Origin: Candidatus Nitrosotenuis sp.
Lineage (GTDB): Archaea; Thermoproteota; Nitrososphaeria; Nitrososphaerales; Nitrosopumilaceae
Direction: 5' to 3'
Length of the DNA stretch: 7,226 nt
Assembly: GCA_023252015.1 (NCBI GenBank)
Contig: JAHEXS010000054.1
Coordinates: 1 to 7,226, forward strand
Below are positions 1 through 5,302 of this stretch, piece by piece (within the stretch, counting starts at the first letter, position 1; each line of letters starts with the position of its first letter). A program made the translations under genes and the position numbers. The notes under the pieces are model-generated. The model saw only the letters and a program-made list of their open reading frames with translations, searched no databases and was not told the DNA's origin.

Positions 1-710
1 GGCTCTAGCAGGTCAGCAGAGTCTTTTTTACAGTAAAAGATTCCAATCCCCATTGGGCCGCAGAGCCACTTGTAACCGTTAAAGGCCATGAAATTGCATT
101 TTGTTCTGCTAAAATCATAATCTCCAATACAGCCAACCGTCTGGGCCGTATCTAAAAAGTATGGAATATTTTTTTCCTCAAGAATTTTACCAATTTCCTC
201 AACTGGCATGATTGCCCCAGTATTGTACAATGCGTGACTTAGTGCAACAAGCTTGGTGTTACTATCTAGTAATTTTTCAAATTCGGCAACCTCAAAAAAT
301 CCATCTATGTCATTAGATACACTGCGTAATTCGACTGATTTAGCAAGACGCAACCACGGATAGTAATTAGAATGATGCTCGTGTGTGGTGCCTCTAATTA
401 CAATATTAGAGTTTTTTGGAAATGACAATCCACCTGCAACCATATTGATTCCCTCAGTTGTGCTCTGGGTTAGAATCACTTCCTCTGGCCTGCATCGTAT
501 CAGTTTGGAAATGGTTTGTCTTAGCTGGTTGTATCTTTCTGCAAGATCAATGCCAAAGTCAATCGAATCCGGTCCTAATTCATTGTACTGTATGATAAAA
601 TCAGTCATGGCCTTGATGCTTTTTAGGGGAATCAAAGACGAAGACGCATTGTTGAGATAGGTCTTGTTTGAGCTGATAAATGCACCAGTTGTGTCTAGAT
701 CGAAATTCAT
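1..710 (-). CDS. PLP-dependent class V aminotransferase / cysteine desulfurase-like protein (C-terminal part outside window)
   Basis: This is the first 236 residues of a fold-type I PLP enzyme of the class V aminotransferase family (SufS/NifS, isopenicillin-N epimerase-like). Visible marks are the N-terminal strand YLNNASSSLIP (about residues 18-28), the cofactor-loop stretch TQSTTEGIN (about 81-89), THEHHSNYYPW (about 108-118), the SHALYNTGAIMPVEEI segment (about 158-173), the Asp of FLDTAQTVG that should contact the PLP ring nitrogen (about 189), and NGYKWLCGP (about 214-222), whose Lys should form the Schiff base with PLP. Family members take sulfur from cysteine or catalyse related eliminations and transaminations. 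The loop with the desulfurase catalytic Cys would lie in the missing part, so the reaction cannot be decided. The ATG at 710 is the only start that keeps the conserved N-terminus. No Shine-Dalgarno is seen; a TATA-like element lies at 742-750. The first 31 bases overlap the longest version of the divergent gene at 680. Confidence 0.9.
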   Translation of the reverse strand, partial: MNFDLDTTGAFISSNKTYLNNASSSLIPLKSIKAMTDFIIQYNELGPDSIDFGIDLAERYNQLRQTISKLIRCRPEEVILTQSTTEGINMVAGGLSFPKNSNIVIRGTTHEHHSNYYPWLRLAKSVELRSVSNDIDGFFEVAEFEKLLDSNTKLVALSHALYNTGAIMPVEEIGKILEEKNIPYFLDTAQTVGCIGDYDFSRTKCNFMAFNGYKWLCGPMGIGIFYCKKDSADLLE

Positions 711-1354
711 TATTATATCTCACAAAGAACTATCTGTTGTTGGATAAAAATCATCAGGCAGATATCATAGAAAAGATCCAACAGATGATTTTTGCCGAAA
801 GTCTTAACTCTATATCATTTGATGACGCAATAACAAAGACATATTTTTTTCACAAGTTGATTTCTGCAATAGACATTCCGACAATTTATCTTGATTTCGA
901 TCTGTTGTACAGTGGATATATTGCATCAAACATTTTGCCGCAGTCTGATAATCTAAGACTACACCAGCCATCAGAGCAGACATGGAACAAATTGCTTGCG
1001 CAAATACTGGACGAAATATCAAAAGAATCGCACATGATAATAATTGATTCACTAAATGGATTCTACAACATATTTACAAATGAAAAAGATGCAGGCAGGC
1101 TGATTAACAGCTTTATCATGCTTCTAGCTAGTGTTGGACAAAAAACAAAATCTGTTGTATTGATTGGAAGCCTTGCAAAATTCAAAAAAGATGAGGGCTG
1201 GGTTTTGTTAGCTATTGGGCGTCATGTAATTGAAATAAACAAAATGAATCGACTAGTTCTACAAAAGCAAGACTCGGAATTTTATCTTACATTATTCGAT
1301 CAGAATAACTCAAAAAAATCCTCTCTAAAATTATCTAGCCTTGATTTGTTCTAG
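680..1354 (+). CDS. Uncharacterised protein, probable degenerate RecA/KaiC-like fold with eroded P-loop
   Basis: I do not recognise this as a named gene. The strand-helix order resembles a small RecA/KaiC-type ATPase core. Around residues 46-61, SFDDAITKTYFFHKLI sits where a Walker A loop would be, but only Lys53-Thr54 of GxxxxGKT remain. The strand TIYLDFDLLYSGYI follows (about 68-81), then a good Walker B-like strand HMIIIDSLNGFY (118-129, Asp123), then SVVLIGS and HVIEINK as later core strands. It may therefore have lost ATP hydrolysis and act as a structural or regulatory paralogue, as happens in RecA-fold families (inference). The ATG at 680 directly follows an in-frame stop (677-679) and overlaps the opposite gene by 31 bases. 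Alternative starts are TTG 737 or 740, about 20-25 bases after TATA-like DNA at 709-718, or ATG 785, which leaves 189 residues. No signal peptide or membrane segment is visible. Confidence 0.7.
   Translation: MHQLCLDRNSLLYLTKNYLLLDKNHQADIIEKIQQMIFAESLNSISFDDAITKTYFFHKLISAIDIPTIYLDFDLLYSGYIASNILPQSDNLRLHQPSEQTWNKLLAQILDEISKESHMIIIDSLNGFYNIFTNEKDAGRLINSFIMLLASVGQKTKSVVLIGSLAKFKKDEGWVLLAIGRHVIEINKMNRLVLQKQDSEFYLTLFDQNNSKKSSLKLSSLDLF
709..718 (+). promoter_or_regulatory. Possible TATA box for the RecA-like gene, if it starts at TTG 737/740
   Basis: TTATTATATC is a good TATA-like element, placed so that a leaderless transcript would begin at about 740, where in-frame TTG codons occur. Using it would remove the coding overlap with the aminotransferase-like gene. 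No comparable element is seen 25-30 bases before the ATG at 680. Confidence 0.25.
742..750 (-). promoter_or_regulatory. Possible TATA box of the class V aminotransferase-like gene
   Basis: Read on the minus strand, TTTTTATCC lies 32-40 bases ahead of the ATG at 710. That would place transcription start roughly 5-12 bases before the ATG. It sits inside the divergent reading frame. The spacing fits archaeal promoters, but the AT-rich context makes chance matches likely. Confidence 0.3.
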
Positions 1355-1368
1355 GATTTTGGAAAATC
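1355..1368. terminator. Palindrome directly after the RecA-like gene, possible 3'-end signal
   Basis: GATTTTGGAAAATC is a perfect 6-bp inverted repeat around GG, beginning at the base after the TAG stop. The only later T run is short (1387-1390). It may mark the transcript end, but a 2-base loop is poor for a hairpin, so this is weak. Confidence 0.25.
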
Positions 1369-1388
1369 AAAAATTAGCGATCATAATT

Positions 1389-1425
1389 TTATAACAGCGT
1401 TAAAAATTGTCTAACGCCGTTATAA
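1389..1425. promoter_or_regulatory. Paired palindromic operator-like sites upstream of the ferredoxin gene
   Basis: Two 11-bp near-palindromes, TAACAGCGTTA (1392-1402) and TAACGCCGTTA (1412-1422), have centres at 1397 and 1417, exactly 20 bp apart. The second is a perfect TAACG-N-CGTTA palindrome and the first differs in one arm base. Together they also form a 14-bp inverted repeat with one mismatch (1389-1402 against 1412-1425) around a 9-base spacer. The block ends about 20 bp before the putative TATA box at 1445-1452. That suits an activator or a pair of dimers bound on one face of the helix. An RNA hairpin at the 3' end of the preceding gene is the alternative reading. Confidence 0.5.
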
Positions 1426-1444
1426 TTCGAACTTTTTAGGGAAA

Positions 1445-1452
1445 TTATATTA
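1445..1452 (+). promoter_or_regulatory. TATA box of the ferredoxin gene
   Basis: TTATATTA lies 31-38 bases before the ATG at 1483, predicting transcription start near 1475 and a leader of under about ten bases. A tiny frame, ATG-TTG-AAA-TAA at 1470-1481, ends one base before the ATG, but it would probably lie at or outside the transcript start. Confidence 0.5.
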
Positions 1453-1482
1453 AGATCTAAAATCAAGTGATGTTGAAATAAA

Positions 1483-1782
1483 ATGCCAGTAGCAATTTTA
1501 CCAGACATTGGTGAACAAATGTGCATCGGATGCGCACTATGCGTTGAAATCTGCACAACCTTGGGACCAGATGTACTCAGAGTAAAACCAGTCGAAGGCT
1601 GGAAAAGAGGAAAGGCATTTGTCTTTTACCCAGAAAGATGCATCTCCGATGGAGCATGCATTGGAGTTTGCCCAACAAAAGCAATCTTCTGGATGAGACC
1701 AATGGACTTCACTGTAGGTCAACCAGTTCCTCTGTACAAGAACTCAGTCTTCGTTAAGGGCTGGACTGAACTCATCGATTAA
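1483..1782 (+). CDS. Two-cluster (bacterial-type) ferredoxin with Cys-to-Asp change in one cluster motif
   Basis: This is a 99-residue soluble electron carrier with two Fe-S motifs. The first is C14-x2-C17-x2-C20-x3-C24. The second is C53-x2-D56-x2-C59-x3-C63-P, with Asp where the second Cys normally stands. By the usual crossed ligation of these ferredoxins, C14, C17, C20 and C63 should hold a full [4Fe-4S] cluster. C53, D56, C59 and C24 should hold the other, either as [3Fe-4S] or as an Asp-ligated [4Fe-4S], as known for Pyrococcus and Sulfolobus ferredoxins. The first motif is followed by Thr rather than the usual Pro. A 28-residue insert rich in Lys/Trp/Tyr separates the motifs, and the tail is about 36 residues, making it longer than a minimal clostridial ferredoxin. 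Likely partners are 2-oxoacid oxidoreductases and ferredoxin-dependent reductases (inference). The gene appears monocistronic, with its own TATA box, operator-like palindromes and a 3' stem-loop. Confidence 0.93.
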   Translation: MPVAILPDIGEQMCIGCALCVEICTTLGPDVLRVKPVEGWKRGKAFVFYPERCISDGACIGVCPTKAIFWMRPMDFTVGQPVPLYKNSVFVKGWTELID

Positions 1783-1812
1783 GTTCAGTCATCATAATTT
1801 CTTTTTAATTTG
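1764..1812 (+). terminator. Stem-loop spanning the ferredoxin stop codon followed by a T-rich tract
   Basis: GACTGAACT (1764-1772) pairs perfectly with AGTTCAGTC (1782-1790) around a 9-base loop that holds most of the stop codon. A pyrimidine/T-rich stretch including TTTCTTTTTAATTT follows at about 1798-1811. Archaeal termination mainly needs the T tract; the hairpin may protect the 3' end of an abundant mRNA. Confidence 0.55.
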
Positions 1813-1817
1813 TAAAT
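1808..1817 (+). promoter_or_regulatory. TATA-like element ahead of the SRPBCC gene remnant
   Basis: TTTGTAAATA lies 28-37 bases before the ATG at 1845, the spacing seen at the intact genes nearby. The promoter of the decayed gene may therefore survive. The element partly overlaps the ferredoxin terminator tract. Confidence 0.3.
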
Positions 1818-1844
1818 ACTAGTGGAAACTAGGAATTTTGATAG

Positions 1845-2334
1845 ATGAATTCTGTTACTGAATCATGCGTTGCGGAATCGCCAAAAACTAAAGTCTTTGA
1901 TTTTTTATCCAACATAGAAAATCTCCCAAAATGAGCACTCAATCTATTCATTCACAGAATATTTGTCAAATAGGATCATCTACATTTGGATACTGAAAGA
2001 AGATAAATGTAACACCGCTAGATTTTTCTGAAAATGAAACCATTTGCAAGAATGCGCGGCTCATTTGTTTTTCTGTAGGCCCACATAGATGTCAATTACA
2101 CCAGTGTTTCTGTCTGCTTTGTATCGCAAAAACACTTCACATATTGGGAATGAGGGCTTTGTATTTGCCATCGACCAGCATCATTACTTTTTGAGTGAAC
2201 TACTACCGAACTGTCCGGTAGCCTTTTCTGCTTCAACGACCGAGCTTTTGATCTCTGCAGACGTGAATTCCCGTAGTTCCTACGGTACTATGTCTGAACT
2301 CAATCCAGTTTCGGCTTTACATGTTGACTGGTAG
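1845..2334 (+). pseudogene. Decayed SRPBCC/START-like (polyketide cyclase/dehydrase-type) gene
   Basis: From ATG 1845 the frame gives a 29-residue piece containing SPKTKVFDFLSNIENLPK, which looks like the start of small SRPBCC lipid/ligand-binding proteins. It stops at TGA 1932-1934, exactly where the family normally has Trp (LPKW). Just downstream, a different frame continues with a plausible TQSIHS-type segment, implying a frameshift as well as the nonsense change. A GPH-like motif is followed, in a third frame opened by ATG 2089, by SITPVFLSALYRKN and GNEGFVFAIDQ, which resemble the last beta strands of the same family. The 81-residue frame 2089-2334 would then be the pseudogene's tail and not a separate protein. 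Family assignment is firm only for the N-terminal piece; the downstream match is by eye with assumed small indels. Alternatives are recoding of the stop, which is unlikely given the extra frameshifts, or an unrelated orphan frame at 2089. Confidence 0.5.
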
Positions 2335-2537
2335 AAGTTCATCTTTAGCACGACGTTCTTCCACTTTGCCTGGCTCCGACATTGAATGTTTTTTGTGGAT
2401 TTATCGTATTTAGCAAGGTGGTCATTATGTAATTACCCGCATTCATCCACAGGATAAATCCGAGATGTCTTTTGCCTTCATAATCTATAAAAATTGTAGG
2501 AAACATCAAAAAGATATTTTCCTAAACTAGAAAAAAA
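2335..2537. other. Non-coding or degraded spacer between the pseudogene and the cdc48 3' end
   Basis: No supported gene is seen here. A short minus-strand frame (2345-2506, 53 residues, beginning MFPTIFIDYEGKRHLG) is open from ATG to TAA but has no recognised motif or clear promoter. A 9-bp inverted repeat, GGATTTATC (2397-2405) against GATAAATCC (2453-2461), flanks a 47-base spacer within it. The stretch may be leftover DNA of a lost gene. Confidence 0.4.
2507..2537 (-). terminator. T-rich terminator of the hsp20-cdc48 operon
   Basis: On the minus strand, seven T residues (2531-2537) follow the cdc48 stop codon immediately. A second short T run lies at 2507-2511. Oligo-T tracts right after the stop are the expected archaeal termination signal, and no hairpin is needed. 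Confidence 0.5.
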
Positions 2538-4664
2538 TTAAGCTACTGCTGATGTAGCTGTTGGAGCAACTCGAACCTTTCTAACTGCTTCTACAAGATC
2601 GTTTTGAGTAATCTTGATTTCCTTGATTAACTTTTTCTCGTTGATGTATCGCTTTAGCGCAGAAAACGCAGCCCTGTCACACACTGCAGCAATCTCTGCT
2701 CCACTGTACCCGTTTGTCGTGTCAACAACTTTTGCCAAATCCACATCTGATTCAAGCGGTTTTTTCTTTGTGTGAATTTCAAAGATGTGTCTTCGTCCCT
2801 TTGCATCTGGTTTTGGAACCTCGATTATTCTGTCAAATCTTCCAGGTCTTAGTAAAGCGGTATCTATCATGTCCAGCCTGTTTGTTGCGCCAATTATCAG
2901 TACGTCGTTTAGCTCTTCCAAACCGTCAATCTCTGTGAGTATCTGCGATACCACGTTTTCTGAGACGTGCGAAGAATCCATTCCACTTCTTGTTGGAATC
3001 AATGCATCTATTTCATCAAAGAATATGATGCACGGCGCAGCTTGCCTTGCCTTTCTAAAGATTTCTCGTACTCCCTTTTCTGATTCGCCAACCCATTTTG
3101 ATAGCAGCTCAGGGCCCTTTACACTGATAAAATTTGATTCAGTCATCTTTGCGATTGCCTTTGCTATCAAGGTCTTTCCAGTGCCCGTTGGACCATGCAA
3201 GAGAATTCCCTTTGGAGCTGAAACATCGACATACTCGAATGCTTCCTTATGCTTTAGTGGCCACTCGATTACCTCGTGTAGTTCTTCTTTGAGGGATTCC
3301 AATCCTCCTACGTCGTCCCATGATACATTTGGTACCTCTACTAGGACTTCGCGTAGTGCAGATGGTTTTACCTCTTTTAGTGCTTCTCTGAAATCGTCGT
3401 CTGTGATTTTGATTTTCTGCAGTATTTCTGCTGAAATCTTGTCTTGAGCTAGATCAATTTCTGGAATTATCTTTCTAAGCGATCTCATTGCAGCTTCTTT
3501 TGCTAATACTTCAAGGTCAGCTCCGACAAATCCATGTGTTACTTTTGCAATTTGTTTTAGGTTTACCTTTTCTTCAACTGGCATTCCACGGGTGTGAATG
3601 TTTAGAATTTCTAATCTTCCTTCCTCATCTGGAATTCCAATTTCGATTTCCCTGTCAAATCGTCCTGGCCTTCTAAGTGCTGGGTCGATTGAATCAGGTC
3701 TGTTTGTTGCAGCAATAACCACAACCTTACCCCTTGACTTCATTCCGTCCATCAATGTCAAAAGCTGAGAGACGATTCTTTTTTCTACCTCGCCTGATAC
3801 CTCATCTCGTTTTGGTGCAATGGAGTCGATTTCATCGATAAATATTATGCTTGGGGTATTTTCCTCTGCCTGCTTGAATATATCTCGCAGCCTTTCCTCG
3901 CTTTCGCCATAGTACTTTCCAAAGATCTCAGGACCTGAAATCGAGGTAAAGTGTGCGTTTGTCTCGCCTGCCACTGCCTTTGCAAGAAGGGTTTTTCCCG
4001 TTCCTGGGGGACCGTACAAAAGTACTCCTTTTGGCGCCTCTATGCCGAGTTTTTCAAATAGCTCTGGATGTCGCATTGGCAATTCAACCATTTCACGAAT
4101 CTTTAGTACCTCTTTTCGCAGTCCGCCTAGATCATCATATGTTATCCTCGGGACAGAATTGTCTACTGCCTTTGTCATCGTGCCAAGCTTGAACACTGTG
4201 TTATCAGTTACAATTACCGGCTTTGATGGTGTAGTAGAAGTTACAACAAGCTGGGTTTTTCCGCCAAGATGAGTATTTACTATAATAGTATCACCAGTTG
4301 TAAAGACGTGCCCTTCATACAAGGACGACATGTATTCCTGTAGTCCTTCTAGTGTTATTTTCTCAAGTGGAGATAAGACAATTTCTACTGCCTCTGCCGC
4401 ATTTACAATTTTGACTGAAGTCTTTTCGCCAATTCCTGCACCTATATTATGTCTGGTCAATCCGTCAATTCTGATTATGCCAGTACCAAAGTCATCAGCT
4501 GGACCTGGCCATATTTTCACATGGGTCTTCTTATTTGCCAAAAGCTCAACAATTTGACCTGCTTGCCACTTGTTGTCCTTTACCACTTTTGGATCAATTA
4601 CCGCTATGCCCTTTCCAACATGCCTCTGGGATATTTCATCAATTTTTAATATTATTTCACTCAT
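2538..4664 (-). CDS. CDC48/VCP/VAT-type double AAA+ ATPase (unfoldase/segregase)
   Basis: At 708 residues this is a full-length archaeal CDC48/VAT homologue, a cytosolic homohexamer that threads and unfolds proteins with ATP. The N domain (about 1-170) begins with a double-psi barrel-like stretch. In D1, Walker A is GPPGTGKT (218-225), Walker B is IIFIDEID (D277, E278), the pore loop is KYYGES (250-255), sensor-1 Asn is N321, and the arginine-finger region is RRPGRFD (331-337). In D2, Walker A is GPTGTGKT (491-498), with Thr where Pro is usual; Walker B is IIFFDEID (D550, E551), the pore loop is KWVGES (523-528), sensor-1 is N595, and the finger region is RPGRFD (606-611). All catalytic residues are present in both rings, so both should hydrolyse ATP. 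The C-terminus ends APTATSAVA, without the HbYX tail that docks such ATPases on the proteasome. The ATG at 4664 follows a strong Shine-Dalgarno, and the gene sits 28 bases after hsp20. Confidence 0.97.
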   Translation of the reverse strand: MSEIILKIDEISQRHVGKGIAVIDPKVVKDNKWQAGQIVELLANKKTHVKIWPGPADDFGTGIIRIDGLTRHNIGAGIGEKTSVKIVNAAEAVEIVLSPLEKITLEGLQEYMSSLYEGHVFTTGDTIIVNTHLGGKTQLVVTSTTPSKPVIVTDNTVFKLGTMTKAVDNSVPRITYDDLGGLRKEVLKIREMVELPMRHPELFEKLGIEAPKGVLLYGPPGTGKTLLAKAVAGETNAHFTSISGPEIFGKYYGESEERLRDIFKQAEENTPSIIFIDEIDSIAPKRDEVSGEVEKRIVSQLLTLMDGMKSRGKVVVIAATNRPDSIDPALRRPGRFDREIEIGIPDEEGRLEILNIHTRGMPVEEKVNLKQIAKVTHGFVGADLEVLAKEAAMRSLRKIIPEIDLAQDKISAEILQKIKITDDDFREALKEVKPSALREVLVEVPNVSWDDVGGLESLKEELHEVIEWPLKHKEAFEYVDVSAPKGILLHGPTGTGKTLIAKAIAKMTESNFISVKGPELLSKWVGESEKGVREIFRKARQAAPCIIFFDEIDALIPTRSGMDSSHVSENVVSQILTEIDGLEELNDVLIIGATNRLDMIDTALLRPGRFDRIIEVPKPDAKGRRHIFEIHTKKKPLESDVDLAKVVDTTNGYSGAEIAAVCDRAAFSALKRYINEKKLIKEIKITQNDLVEAVRKVRVAPTATSAVA

Positions 4665-4669
4665 TTTTC

Positions 4670-4675
4670 ATCACC
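4670..4675 (-). promoter_or_regulatory. Shine-Dalgarno of cdc48
   Basis: GGTGAT on the minus strand is complementary to the archaeal 16S tail (AUCACC), ending 5 bases before the ATG at 4664. An internal ribosome site fits its place as second gene of an operon, whereas most single genes here look leaderless. It supports 4664 as the start. Confidence 0.6.
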
Positions 4676-4692
4676 AAAAAATTTAGGGGGAT

Positions 4693-5190
4693 TTAGTTAA
4701 CCTCGACTGTTTTTCCCTTTGGCTTTTGTTCCTTTAGCTTAAAGATCAGCTCTAAGATTCCATTTGTATATGTGGCCTTTACAGAGTCCTCATCTACCTC
4801 GCGTCTTATTGGCACATTACCATGGTACTTTTTCTCTCCATGTTCTGCATCGATGTGGACTGTCTTTCCCTCAACCACAACATTGATGTCTTTTTTCTCG
4901 ACACCTGGCATTTCCGCAATCAGTTTTAGGACTTTTTCCTTTTCGTCAACAATTGCGTCAATTAATGGCTCTCTGGATTCTGAGCTTGGGAGCAGTCCCG
5001 GCTTTACGTTTCCATATTCCTTTATCACAGGCTTGCCATCTTGTCCAACGGTCATTGAGTAACCGTAATAGAATGGACCTGAAATCGCGCAATCCTGGCA
5101 TTTTCCAGATTCCTCAAAGATACTGTCTAGATCCATAAAGGATCTGGACATTTTTTTGAAGATTCTATCAAATTCGTCGTCGAATATCAT
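4693..5190 (-). CDS. hsp20: Small heat-shock protein, Hsp20/alpha-crystallin family
   Basis: This is a 165-residue ATP-independent holdase that should assemble into oligomers and bind unfolding proteins in the cytosol. The alpha-crystallin domain covers about residues 76-153, with PGVEKKDINVVVEGKTVHI in its first half and the signature A-x3-N-G-I-L at 139-146 (ATYTNGIL). The tail TVEVN (161-165) carries a V-E-V that could serve as the IxI-type anchor between dimers. The N-terminal arm includes FDRIF, an FYYGYSMTVGQDGKP stretch (40-54) and a C31-Q-D-C34 pair. The CxxC could be a redox switch or metal site, though this is unproven. It is the first gene of a probable two-gene operon with the CDC48-type ATPase, so holding and unfolding of damaged proteins appear to be expressed together. 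It has its own TATA box and Shine-Dalgarno and faces a palindrome-rich divergent promoter region. The length and the GNVKPG linker are normal for archaeal members. Confidence 0.94.
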   Translation of the reverse strand: MIFDDEFDRIFKKMSRSFMDLDSIFEESGKCQDCAISGPFYYGYSMTVGQDGKPVIKEYGNVKPGLLPSSESREPLIDAIVDEKEKVLKLIAEMPGVEKKDINVVVEGKTVHIDAEHGEKKYHGNVPIRREVDEDSVKATYTNGILELIFKLKEQKPKGKTVEVN

Positions 5191-5199
5191 TTGTCATAT

Positions 5200-5205
5200 T
5201 CACCT
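5200..5205 (-). promoter_or_regulatory. Shine-Dalgarno of hsp20
   Basis: AGGTGA on the minus strand lies 9 bases before the ATG at 5190 and complements the 16S tail. It confirms that start and implies a leadered transcript beginning near 5205-5213. Confidence 0.6.
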
Positions 5206-5229
5206 ATATGCTGTAATGTACATGACATT

Positions 5230-5238
5230 ATTTAAATA
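5230..5238 (-). promoter_or_regulatory. TATA box of the hsp20-cdc48 operon
   Basis: Minus-strand TATTTAAAT, a near-ideal archaeal TATA element, lies 40-48 bases ahead of the hsp20 ATG. That predicts transcription start near 5207 and leaves room for the Shine-Dalgarno. Its upstream end touches the left arm of the inverted repeat at 5237-5270, so a bound regulator would sit against the TFB/TBP site. Confidence 0.55.
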
Positions 5239-5270
5239 TTATGTAATATCATTTGATCCATTACATAATA
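5237..5270. promoter_or_regulatory. Perfect 11-bp inverted repeat between hsp20 and the HTH-ACT-like gene
   Basis: TATTATGTAAT (5237-5247) and ATTACATAATA (5260-5270) are exact reverse complements around a 12-base spacer. A related element, TAATGT-ACATG-ACATTA (5214-5230), lies on the hsp20 side, and the CATTACA core occurs in both orientations (5212-5218 and 5259-5265). The repeat sits between the two divergent TATA boxes, the right place for a shared operator controlling both directions. Confidence 0.5.
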
Positions 5271-5280
5271 CTAATAAGTA
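5271..5280 (+). promoter_or_regulatory. Possible TATA box of the HTH-ACT-like gene
   Basis: CTAATAAGTA is centred about 28 bases before the ATG at 5303, predicting a leaderless mRNA. No Shine-Dalgarno is present. The match is modest because the whole region is AT-rich. Confidence 0.35.
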
Positions 5281-5302
5281 TGACAAGAGATAATTAATCA
5301 TT

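Noticed and set aside
385..660. Plus-strand frame opposite the class V aminotransferase-like gene
   Set aside because: The minus strand encodes clear PLP-enzyme motifs across the whole stretch; this frame has none and is a shadow.
810..1052. Minus-strand frame inside the RecA-like gene
   Set aside because: There is no motif and no promoter, and the plus frame extends well beyond it on both sides with a plausible fold pattern.
1370..1482. Possible small RNA or riboswitch ahead of the ferredoxin
   Set aside because: The structured part lies upstream of the predicted TATA box, so it would not be in the ferredoxin mRNA; paired operator sites explain it better.
1537..1722. Minus-strand frame opposite the ferredoxin
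   Set aside because: It lies wholly within the ferredoxin coding sequence, whose cysteine motifs are unmistakable.
2397..2461. 9-bp inverted repeat as a possible insertion-sequence end pair
   Set aside because: It is only 65 bases end to end, with no transposase and no flanking target duplication; more likely chance in AT-rich DNA.
2785..3447. Long plus-strand open frame (220 residues) opposite cdc48
   Set aside because: It is antisense to strongly conserved D1/D2 coding sequence, shows no recognisable domain, and its Ser/Phe-rich composition is what the reverse of AAA coding sequence gives. The same applies to the other plus frames between 2714 and 4649.
4772..5138. Plus-strand frames opposite hsp20
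   Set aside because: They are antisense to the alpha-crystallin domain, with no independent evidence of coding.
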